From assembly GCA_016869015.1 (NCBI GenBank), contig VGFB01000030.1, positions 1-13,259 of the forward strand: 13,259 bases of DNA. The letters are read 5' to 3'. This document shows, in pieces, positions 7,845 through 12,819 of the stretch. Under the pieces are notes generated by a model. The model was not told the origin of the DNA. It searched no databases and worked only from the letters and a program-made list of their open reading frames with translations. Positions within the stretch are counted from its first letter, which is position 1. Every line of letters begins with the position of its first letter. The DNA comes from Armatimonadota bacterium. GTDB lineage: Bacteria; Armatimonadota; Zipacnadia; Zipacnadales; VGFC01. Position numbers and translations under genes: made by a program.

Positions 7845-8322
7845 AGAGGACGCGCCGGCCGAGTACCCGTACCAGACCTTCCGCCGGGCCTCGTGGCCCT
7901 GGGCGGTCGCCGGGGTGCTGCTGATCCTGGGAGCGGGCGTCTATACGGGGAGTGACCTGTCGGAGCTGGCCCGCCAGAAGGTCGGTCAGCACCTGCTGAC
8001 CGCCACGTGGTTCGCGCTCAGTGCGGTCGGGGGACTGTGCCTGCTCGTCGCCACGTCCATCTTCATGGAGCATGTCGGGCTCGACGACGCCGCCATCGAG
8101 CAGATCCGCATGGGGCGCCGCGACGTGCGTCTGCTGTGGAAGGACGTCGACCGCGTCGTGCTCCACAAGTCGAGGAAGCGGCCCAAGGGCGCCGTGGAGG
8201 TCCGCGGCCCTCAGGGGCGCACGGTGGTCGCCGATCCCCGCCTCCGGCGCTTCAACGACCTGGAAACGGCCATTCTCGAACGCGCCGAGTTCTTCCGCAT
8301 CGAGGTGAAAAGCCACCGGTAG
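7837..8322 (+). CDS. Small two-helix membrane protein with possible bacterial PH-like domain
   Basis: 161 residues. The ATG lies inside the last codons of the upstream UROD-family gene (eight-base overlap, different frame), which suggests translational coupling. Two hydrophobic segments, at about 21-36 (AVAGVLLILGAGVY) and 53-77 (FALSAVGGLCLLVATSIFM), form a hairpin in the membrane. The remaining 80 residues are soluble and strand-rich (VRLLWKDVDRVVLHK, AVEVRGPQGRTVVADP) and end in a helix (DLETAILERAEFF). This order of two membrane helices followed by a beta-rich domain with a terminal helix is the pattern of bacterial PH (bPH2/YdbT-like) proteins. The similarity is structural impression, not a searched match. 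Its role beside the UROD enzyme is unknown. Confidence 0.8.
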   Translation: MSREDAPAEYPYQTFRRASWPWAVAGVLLILGAGVYTGSDLSELARQKVGQHLLTATWFALSAVGGLCLLVATSIFMEHVGLDDAAIEQIRMGRRDVRLLWKDVDRVVLHKSRKRPKGAVEVRGPQGRTVVADPRLRRFNDLETAILERAEFFRIEVKSHR

Positions 8323-8370
8323 GGGACTGACGACGAGACCCAGCCCTACCGAGTCTCGTCGTCAGTCCCC
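8322..8370. terminator. Stem-loop between convergent genes, likely bidirectional terminator or palindromic repeat
   Basis: Perfect 18-base inverted arms at 8322-8339 and 8353-8370 (GGGGACTGACGACGAGAC and its complement) with a 13-base loop. The left arm begins at the last base of the TAG stop of the membrane-protein gene, and the right arm ends eight bases before the stop of cysC. The position between convergent 3' ends fits a shared terminator. No T-tract follows either arm, so it may act as an RNA 3'-end stabiliser, or be a dispersed repeat used this way. Confidence 0.75.
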
Positions 8371-8378
8371 GGCCCGGC

Positions 8379-8918
8379 TCAGCTCAACGGGGCGAGGTAT
8401 CCCAACTCGTCGAGCTTCCCCATGATCTTGTCGGCGCTCTGCTCGGGGGTCTCTTCGGTGGTGAAGCAGACGACCTCCGGGTTAAGCGGCTCCTCGTAGG
8501 GGTCATCGATCCCGGTGAACTGCTTCAGCTCGCCGGCGCGCGCCTTCGCGTAGAGGCCCTTCACATCCCGCTTCTCGCACTCCTCCAGCGGCGTGCTCAC
8601 GAAGACCTCGACGAAGTTGCCGATCATCGCCCGCGCCTCGTCGCGAATGGACCGATACGGCGAGATCGCCGCTCCGATGGCGCAGACGTTGTTGCGCGTC
8701 AGCAGGTGACAGACGAAGGCGATGCGGCGGATGTTGATGTCCCGATCTTCCTTGCTGAAACCGAGGCCCTTGGAGAGGTTCGTCCGCACCACGTCGCCGT
8801 CGAGCAGCTCCACCTTGATGTCGCGGGCGCGCAGTTTCTCGACGAGGATGTCGGCGATCGTGCTCTTCCCGGCCCCGCTCAGGCCGGTGAACCAGATGGT
8901 GAATCCCCTGTGTTCCAC
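8379..8918 (-). CDS. cysC: Adenylylsulfate (APS) kinase
   Basis: 179 residues, a typical length for stand-alone CysC. It transfers the gamma-phosphate of ATP to the 3'-OH of adenosine 5'-phosphosulfate, making PAPS, the sulfate donor for sulfotransferases and an intermediate in sulfate reduction. Visible motifs are the P-loop GLSGAGKST (12-20, Lys18), LDGDVVR (Asp40, Asp42), GFSKEDRDINIRRIAFV, the AISPYRS segment, and the C-terminal FVSTPLEECEKRDVKGLY and FTGIDDPYEEP typical of the family. The start codon is GTG, supported by AAGGAG seven bases upstream. It lies 72 bases downstream of an AP-superfamily phosphodiesterase and probably shares its promoter. No ATP sulfurylase (cysD/N or sat) is in the window, so the APS source must be encoded elsewhere. 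Identification is firm. Confidence 0.95.
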   Translation of the reverse strand: MEHRGFTIWFTGLSGAGKSTIADILVEKLRARDIKVELLDGDVVRTNLSKGLGFSKEDRDINIRRIAFVCHLLTRNNVCAIGAAISPYRSIRDEARAMIGNFVEVFVSTPLEECEKRDVKGLYAKARAGELKQFTGIDDPYEEPLNPEVVCFTTEETPEQSADKIMGKLDELGYLAPLS

Positions 8919-8954
8919 TACAATGCTCCTTCAGTAGGCGTCGGGCCCTGACGG

Positions 8955-8976
8955 CGGGGCGGCACGCTCCGCCCCG
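8955..8976. other. GC-rich hairpin in the phosphodiesterase-cysC spacer
   Basis: Eight-base arms CGGGGCGG (8955-8962) and CCGCCCCG (8969-8976) enclose a six-base loop, between the phosphodiesterase stop and the cysC ribosome-binding site. It could weaken read-through into cysC or protect the upstream mRNA end. There is no T-tract, so it is unlikely to be a full intrinsic terminator, and chance is not excluded at this GC content. Confidence 0.45.
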
Positions 8977-8990
8977 GCCGGAACCAGAGC

Positions 8991-10391
8991 TCAAACGTGT
9001 ATCGGCTTGCCGATCATGTCCTCCGGCACGGGGAGGCCCATGCGCTCGAGGATCGTCGGTGCCACGTCATACAGCGACGCGCCCCGCAACTCCCCGCGCT
9101 CGTTACTCCGCGGGTCGTACAGCGCGAACAGACCCTCCTGCGCGTGGTTGGCGTCATCCGGGCCCGTGTCGTTCTCGAAGATGTGGATGGACGGGTTCCC
9201 GATCGTCCCGGCCGAACGCCAGTCCAGGTCGCCGAAGTACACGATCAGGTCGGGCGGGATGTTCTTGACCTCTTTGTACACGTCCTCGGGTCGGAACGCC
9301 TTGGTCCCCATCGGCTTGCCGTTCTCGTCCGGGATTGCCTCGATGGCCTCGGCGACCTCCCGACGGAAGTCCTCGTAGTGCTTCTGCTTGATGACGCCCT
9401 GCGGCTCGCGCCCCTCGACGTTCAGCATCACGCGCCCGTAGTAGCCGCCTTCGCCCCAGACGCTGGTCTTCCTGAACAGCTTCTTCCAGACGATGTCCCT
9501 CATGTCCATGCGGCGCGGCTTCTCGGGCGCCTCCTTCAGCGCCAGCCAGCCCTGCTGCACCAGCCAGTCGTTGATGCACACGCCCCCGACCATCGTCTTG
9601 GCGCCGTGGTCCGAGCACATCAGGACCAGCGTGTCGTCGTCCAGGAGCTCCAGCACGCGCCCGACCTCGTCGTCCACGTACTTGTGGTACTCCCACATCG
9701 CATTCTCGAAGGGGTTGCCCGCCTCGAAGAGCCGATGATCGGGAGCCGTGTAGCGCCAGAAGGCGTGGTAGAGCCGGTCGATGCCCATCTCGACGAAGAA
9801 GAAGAAGTCCCAGTCCTTGCTCTTCACCAGGTGCCGGACGAGCGTGAAGCGCTGCTCGGTCATGTCGTAGATCTGCTGGAGCAGCTTGGCCTTGTCATCG
9901 GTGCGGAAGTCCTTCACGTCGATCTGGTAGTTGGGCGCGACCTGCAGCACCTCGGCCCTGAAGTCCGCCGGATGGGTGCACTGGCTCTCCAGGCTGGGGG
10001 TCAGGAAGCAGGTCAGCATCCAACCGTCGAGCGCCCTGGGCGGATAGGTCATCGGCACGCCGATGACGGCCGATTTCAGGCCGTGGCGGCCCAGGAGCTC
10101 CCAGAGGGTCGGCTCCTTCACCGCCGTGGCGTTGGCGATGGTCAGGTTCTCATACGAGTAGTCCGCTCGATTGCGGAAGCCGTAGAGCCCGAGTTGCCCC
10201 GGGTCCTTGCTCGTCGCCATGCACATCCACGCGGGGCACGTGATGGGAGGGATGGTGCTGGTAAGCCGACCGTAGACGCCGTTGGACATCAGGCGCTGGG
10301 TGGCCGGGAGCTTGTCGCCCCACTCGTCGAGGACATACTGTGGGGTTGCGCAGTCAAGCCCAATGATCATCGCTCGGCGTTTCGCTGCCAT
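8991..10391 (-). CDS. Alkaline-phosphatase-superfamily type I phosphodiesterase / nucleotide pyrophosphatase-like protein
   Basis: 466 residues with no signal peptide, so probably cytoplasmic. The metal- and phosphate-binding residues of the superfamily are present in order: Asp13 in IIGLDCATP, nucleophile candidate Thr51 in PPITCPAW, Asp205 and His209 in GIDRLYH, Asp261-His262 in CSDHGAK, and His416 in NHAQEGLFALYDP. This fits the two-zinc site of type I phosphodiesterases and nucleotide pyrophosphatases; sulfatases would show C/S-x-P-x-R instead. The start at 10391 has AGGAG eight bases upstream and lies behind a strong promoter; an upstream start at 10523 would lie outside the promoter and add non-conserved residues. 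The gene precedes cysC, suggesting a role in the sulfonucleotide or sulfate-ester economy, for example acting on a nucleotide or phosphodiester linked to sulfation. The substrate is not determined. Family call firm, function inferred. Confidence 0.9.
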   Translation of the reverse strand: MAAKRRAMIIGLDCATPQYVLDEWGDKLPATQRLMSNGVYGRLTSTIPPITCPAWMCMATSKDPGQLGLYGFRNRADYSYENLTIANATAVKEPTLWELLGRHGLKSAVIGVPMTYPPRALDGWMLTCFLTPSLESQCTHPADFRAEVLQVAPNYQIDVKDFRTDDKAKLLQQIYDMTEQRFTLVRHLVKSKDWDFFFFVEMGIDRLYHAFWRYTAPDHRLFEAGNPFENAMWEYHKYVDDEVGRVLELLDDDTLVLMCSDHGAKTMVGGVCINDWLVQQGWLALKEAPEKPRRMDMRDIVWKKLFRKTSVWGEGGYYGRVMLNVEGREPQGVIKQKHYEDFRREVAEAIEAIPDENGKPMGTKAFRPEDVYKEVKNIPPDLIVYFGDLDWRSAGTIGNPSIHIFENDTGPDDANHAQEGLFALYDPRSNERGELRGASLYDVAPTILERMGLPVPEDMIGKPIHV

Positions 10392-10419
10392 TCTGCTTTC
10401 TCCTGAACGAGCCGGTCCC

Positions 10420-10436
10420 GCCCTCGGCCCGAGGGC
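10420..10436. other. Hairpin in the 5' leader of the phosphodiesterase mRNA
   Basis: Seven-base arms GCCCTCG (10420-10426) and CGAGGGC (10430-10436) with a three-base loop, between the promoter at 10459-10486 and the ATG at 10391. It leaves the AGGAG ribosome-binding site free. It may only shape the leader; no riboswitch class is recognised. Confidence 0.4.
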
Positions 10437-10458
10437 CGACCAGCGGCACAACCAGGCT

Positions 10459-10486
10459 ATTATAGGAGTTTGAGTTCCGTAGTCAA
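10459..10486 (-). promoter_or_regulatory. Sigma-70-type promoter for the phosphodiesterase-cysC unit
   Basis: On the minus strand TTGACT (10486-10481) is followed after 16 bases by a perfect TATAAT (10464-10459). This places the transcription start near 10450 and leaves a leader of about 60 bases before the ATG at 10391. Such an AT-rich consensus pair stands out sharply in this GC-rich sequence. It is the only near-consensus promoter I could see in the window. Confidence 0.8.
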
Positions 10487-10523
10487 CCCACGGCCGACCG
10501 GCGTCGTCCAGGATTCCGGGCAT

Positions 10524-10857
10524 GGGTCGCGGTGCCGGTGGCGCAGGCTTCCAGCCCGCGGCCGTCGTCGTCCGCCGTGCCGTTGGAGCGCGGACGCGTC
10601 CGCGCTCCCAGGGAACGACACGGCGACGAAGGCCTCACCCCCGGCCCCTCTCCCCTCAGCACTAAGCGGCCCTGCGGGCCGACGCGCTGCGCGCGGACGG
10701 CAACGACAAACGGCGCGGTGGAGGCCTCACCCCCGGCCCCTCTCCTGAAGGGAGAGGGGAGAACGGCGACGGCCGCCACACCGGGGCCACCACGGGCCAG
10801 GCCAGCGGACGAGGGCGTCCGCGCTCCCAACGGCTCGTGTGTTCCTCGATGGACGGG
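10524..10857. repeat. Gene-free repeat mosaic, left part
   Basis: No credible gene lies here. A perfect 24-base palindrome occupies 10585-10608 (half-site GGAGCGCGGACG). A related half-site, GCGTCCGCGCTCCCA, recurs at 10595-10609 within the palindrome and again at 10815-10829, so 10580-10596 and 10816-10833 form an imperfect inverted pair. A 24-base direct repeat beginning AGGCCTCACCCCC occurs at 10630-10653 and 10722-10745. Its second copy continues into a hairpin, CCCCTCTCC (10737-10745) with GGAGAGGGG (10751-10759). A GGCGCAGGCTTCCAGCC segment at 10540-10556 contains a GGCT/AGCC inverted pair. Smaller stems such as CGGCCC-TGC-GGGCCG occur near 10667-10681. Confidence 0.75.
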
Positions 10858-10885
10858 CTGGTGGTCTGTGAGGCGTGAAGTGTTG

Positions 10886-11043
10886 GGTGACGGAGCAGCG
10901 CTCCGTCCTACGACAACGACGGCGCCGGTGACGGAGCAGCGCTCCGTCCTACGACAACGACGGCGCCGGTGACGGAGCAGCGCGCCGTCCTACGACGGCG
11001 ACGGTGACGGAGCAGCGCTCCGTCCTACGACAACGACGGCGCC
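10886..11043. repeat. Tandem repeat, four copies of a 41-base palindromic unit
   Basis: Units at 10886-10926, 10927-10967, 10968-11002 (shortened to 35 bases) and 11003-11043, each beginning GGTGACGGAGCAGCGCTCC. Copies 1, 2 and 4 are identical. Each unit contains the hairpin ACGGAGC-AGC-GCTCCGT; copy 3 has one arm mismatch and loses six bases near its end. No reading frame or protein-binding role is evident. Confidence 0.92.
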
Positions 11044-11129
11044 GGATGGGCGTGCGGAACGGGCCATCCACCAATGCAAACAACCACGAGTGACACCGCA
11101 CTAGTGCCCTGTCAGCCGTGAAGCCTTGG

Positions 11130-11216
11130 GTCGTCGTGGGTCGGCTCACCAGAGCCGACAGAGCCTTCAGGTCGATGCCGGACGGCGTCGGCTCTGGTGA
11201 GCCGACCCACGACGAC
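11130..11216. repeat. Long palindrome, possible 3'-end structure of the response-regulator transcript
   Basis: Perfect 30-base arms at 11130-11159 and 11187-11216 (arm begins GTCGTCGTGGGTCGGCTCAC) enclose a 27-base loop. It lies 35 bases beyond the stop of the last response regulator, so it could end or stabilise that transcript, but there is no T-tract. The perfect arms suggest a recent or actively maintained repeat. Confidence 0.9.
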
Positions 11217-11251
11217 AAACGGCAACTGCCAGAATCACGAGTGACAGACCA

Positions 11252-11629
11252 CTAGCGGGTGGCGAGGACGCGGCGGATGATAGTGAGGAGGTCGTCCATG
11301 TTGAAGGGCTTGGTCTGGTACCAGTCGACACCCAGGTCCCAGCCGCGAGCCTGGTCGACGGGCTGATCGGCGCCGGTGAGCATGATGACCGGGAGATCCT
11401 GGGTGCGCTCCGAGCTGCGAATCGTCCGCAGCACATCCCAGCCGGACATCCGGGGCATGTAGACATCGAGGAGGACGAGGTCGGGGAGCACACCCTCGCC
11501 CCCGAGCAGAGCGACGGCCTCGTGCCCGTCATACGCCCCCGCCACCGCGAAACCCTCCGTCTCCAGGAACAGCTTGGCGGCGAAGACGAGGTCGCGCTCG
11601 TCGTCGACGATCAGAATCCGCTCAGCCAT
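11252..11629 (-). CDS. Single-domain response regulator (REC only), paralogue A
   Basis: 125 residues, a complete receiver domain with no output domain. Acidic pair Asp9-Asp10 (ILIVDDERD), phosphoacceptor Asp55 (LLDVYMPRMSGWDVL), switch residue Thr85 (VIMLTG) and Lys107 (WYQTKPF) are all present, so it should be phosphorylatable by a histidine kinase or phosphorelay. The start was set at ATG 11629 rather than the TTG just upstream; GAGG precedes it at short distance. It is the last of three tandem paralogues behind a GGDEF gene, 92 bases after paralogue B. Its C-terminus stops right after the last helix (RRVLATR) with none of the tail seen in the other two, and its TAG stop lies within the terminal repeat of the adjacent repeat element. 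Confidence 0.92.
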   Translation of the reverse strand: MAERILIVDDERDLVFAAKLFLETEGFAVAGAYDGHEAVALLGGEGVLPDLVLLDVYMPRMSGWDVLRTIRSSERTQDLPVIMLTGADQPVDQARGWDLGVDWYQTKPFNMDDLLTIIRRVLATR

Positions 11630-11721
11630 CAAGCCTCATCCCAGGGTGAATCGGCTTGCAGTGCAGCCCCACCAAGATCGACCATGCCCGGATTCAAACG
11701 GAGTTCGGCGACCGGAGTTCC

Positions 11722-12141
11722 TCAGCGGGCGGCGGGCGGCCGTGCTTCGCGCGGTCCGGCGCGGACCTCGTCCAGGACGCGCCGGATGACGACCACCAGG
11801 TCGCTCATGTTGAAGGGCTTGGTCTCGTACCAGTCGCAGCCGAGGTCCCAGCCGCGCGCCTGGTCGACGGGTCGATCGGCGATGGCGGTGAGCATGATGA
11901 CCGGAAGACCTCGCGTGCGGTCCGAGCCGCGGATCATCCGCAGCACGTCCCAGCCGGACAGGCGGGGCATGTAGACGTCGAGGATCACGAGGTCCGGGAG
12001 GGTCGGCGTTCCGTCCAGTAGCGCCACCGCCTCGTGCCCGTTGAAGGCGCAGCAGGTCCGGAAACCCTCCGCCTCCAGGAAGACCTTCATCCCCAGGACC
12101 AGAGCCGCTTCATCGTCGACGATCATGATGCACTCGGACAT
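11722..12141 (-). CDS. Single-domain response regulator (REC only), paralogue B
   Basis: 139 residues. Receiver residues are intact: Asp9-Asp10 (IMIVDDEAA), phosphoacceptor Asp55 (ILDVYMPRLSGWDVL), Thr85 (VIMLTA) and Lys108 (WYETKPF). The start at ATG 12141 has GGAGG ten bases upstream; the in-frame TTG at 12150 is too close to that site. After the receiver a Pro/Arg/Ala-rich tail of about 18 residues (DEVRAGPREARPPAAR) is probably disordered. It differs from its neighbours in extra cysteines (Cys4, Cys30, Cys31, Cys102). It is closely related to paralogues A and C, pointing to tandem duplication. The upstream spacer of 150 bases resembles the end of the GGDEF gene. The kinase partner is not in the window. 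Confidence 0.92.
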   Translation of the reverse strand: MSECIMIVDDEAALVLGMKVFLEAEGFRTCCAFNGHEAVALLDGTPTLPDLVILDVYMPRLSGWDVLRMIRGSDRTRGLPVIMLTAIADRPVDQARGWDLGCDWYETKPFNMSDLVVVIRRVLDEVRAGPREARPPAAR

Positions 12142-12240
12142 GGTGCTCAAGCCTCCCTCACCGTGGCTTGGCGACCCAGACCGGAGCGACGGATTCTCAC
12201 GTTCGCGCCCGGGGGCTCCGTCTCCCTCCGGGAGGGTGCA

Positions 12241-12819
12241 AACGTTCTGGGGTATTTGTCCGGAGAATTGTGGACGGGGAGGCGTGAGCCGCTAGCCTTC
12301 CTCGGCCCCTTCACGGGCAGCGGCCAGGACGCGCTCGATGACGACGAGGAGGTCCTTGGGATCGAAGGGCTTGGTCTGGTACCAGTCGACGCCAAGGTCC
12401 CAGCCGCGCGCTTTGTCGGCGTCCTGCCCGGCGGCCGTCAGCATGATGACCGGCAGCGAGCGCGTGCGGTCCGCGCTGCGGATCATCCGCAGGACGTCCC
12501 AACCGGACATGCGGGGCATGAACACATCGAGGATCACAAGATCGGGGAGCTGCGGGTCGGCGCTCAGAACGTCCAGCGCCTCGTGGCCGTCGTAGGCCGC
12601 CAGCACCTCGTAGTCTTCGGCCTCCAGGTACAGCTTCGTGGCGAAGACGAGGTCTCTCTCATCGTCGACCATCAGGATCCGGTTTGGCATGGGGGTCAGG
12701 CCTCCCGGTCGGCAGTCGAGCCACCGCCCGGTGTTGCGTCGTCGGCAGCGGTGTCACCGGAGGTGCGACGCCCGGGCTCCGGATCCCTCTCCCGCCGTGT
12801 GAACGTTTTGGGGTATTTG
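12241..12819. repeat. Duplicated spacer motif (12241-12258 and 12802-12819)
   Basis: AACGTTYTGGGGTATTTG occurs at 12241-12258 and 12802-12819 with 17 of 18 bases identical. Similarity extends leftward over about 35 bases (CGCCCGGG..GCTCCG..TCCCT). The first copy lies in the spacer before paralogue B, the second inside the 3' end of the GGDEF gene, where it encodes KYPKTF on the minus strand. The same frame in the spacer copy would read KYPRTF followed by a similar RRE..EPPG stretch. Entry spans both copies; the DNA between them is mainly paralogue C. Confidence 0.7.
12292..12690 (-). CDS. Single-domain response regulator (REC only), paralogue C
   Basis: 132 residues. Receiver residues are intact: Asp9-Asp10 (ILMVDDERD), phosphoacceptor Asp55 (ILDVFMPRMSGWDVL), the VIMLTA threonine and the Lys of WYQTKPF. 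GGGAGG lies ten bases upstream of the ATG at 12690. The start is five bases after the stop of the GGDEF gene, so the two are co-transcribed and probably translationally coupled, suggesting that this receiver works with that protein. A short acidic tail (AAAREGAEEG) follows the last helix. It shares long identical blocks with paralogues A and B (for example ARGWDLG and GWDVL). Without an output domain it may act by protein contact or as a phosphate sink or relay. Confidence 0.92.
   Translation of the reverse strand: MPNRILMVDDERDLVFATKLYLEAEDYEVLAAYDGHEALDVLSADPQLPDLVILDVFMPRMSGWDVLRMIRSADRTRSLPVIMLTAAGQDADKARGWDLGVDWYQTKPFDPKDLLVVIERVLAAAREGAEEG

Larger units (their letters stand above)
10858..11255. 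repeat. Composite repeat unit with terminal inverted repeats (MITE-like)
   Basis: Four related 21-base ends are visible. Left-type ends at 10858-10878 (CTGGTGGTCTGTGAGGCGTG...) and 11101-11121 (CTAGTGCCCTGTCAGCCGTG...), and right-type ends, read as complement, at 11084-11104 and 11235-11255 (CTAGTGGTCTGTCACTCGTG...). Each of the other three matches the rightmost end at 17 of 21 bases. They divide the segment into two modules that share the sequence CACTAGTG at 11099-11106. The first module encloses the 41-base tandem array, the second a 30-base-arm palindrome. CGGG flanks both outer ends (10854-10857 and 11256-11259), a possible 4-base target duplication. No transposase is present. Confidence 0.7.

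Noticed and set aside
8997..10406. 469-residue plus-strand open frame
   Set aside because: It mirrors the phosphodiesterase gene almost exactly and shows no recognisable domain; the minus strand has all metal ligands, a promoter and a ribosome-binding site.
10723..10759. Intrinsic terminator
   Set aside because: The hairpin is strong, but it lacks a T-tract and no gene ends nearby; it is better explained as a copy of a repeat.
10483..10972. Short open frames on both strands in the repeat island
   Set aside because: They run through palindromes and tandem repeats, have no ribosome-binding site or motif, and are expected by chance in GC-rich DNA.
10858..11255. Possible CRISPR array
   Set aside because: The 41-base units are directly adjacent with no unique spacers, and no cas genes are present.
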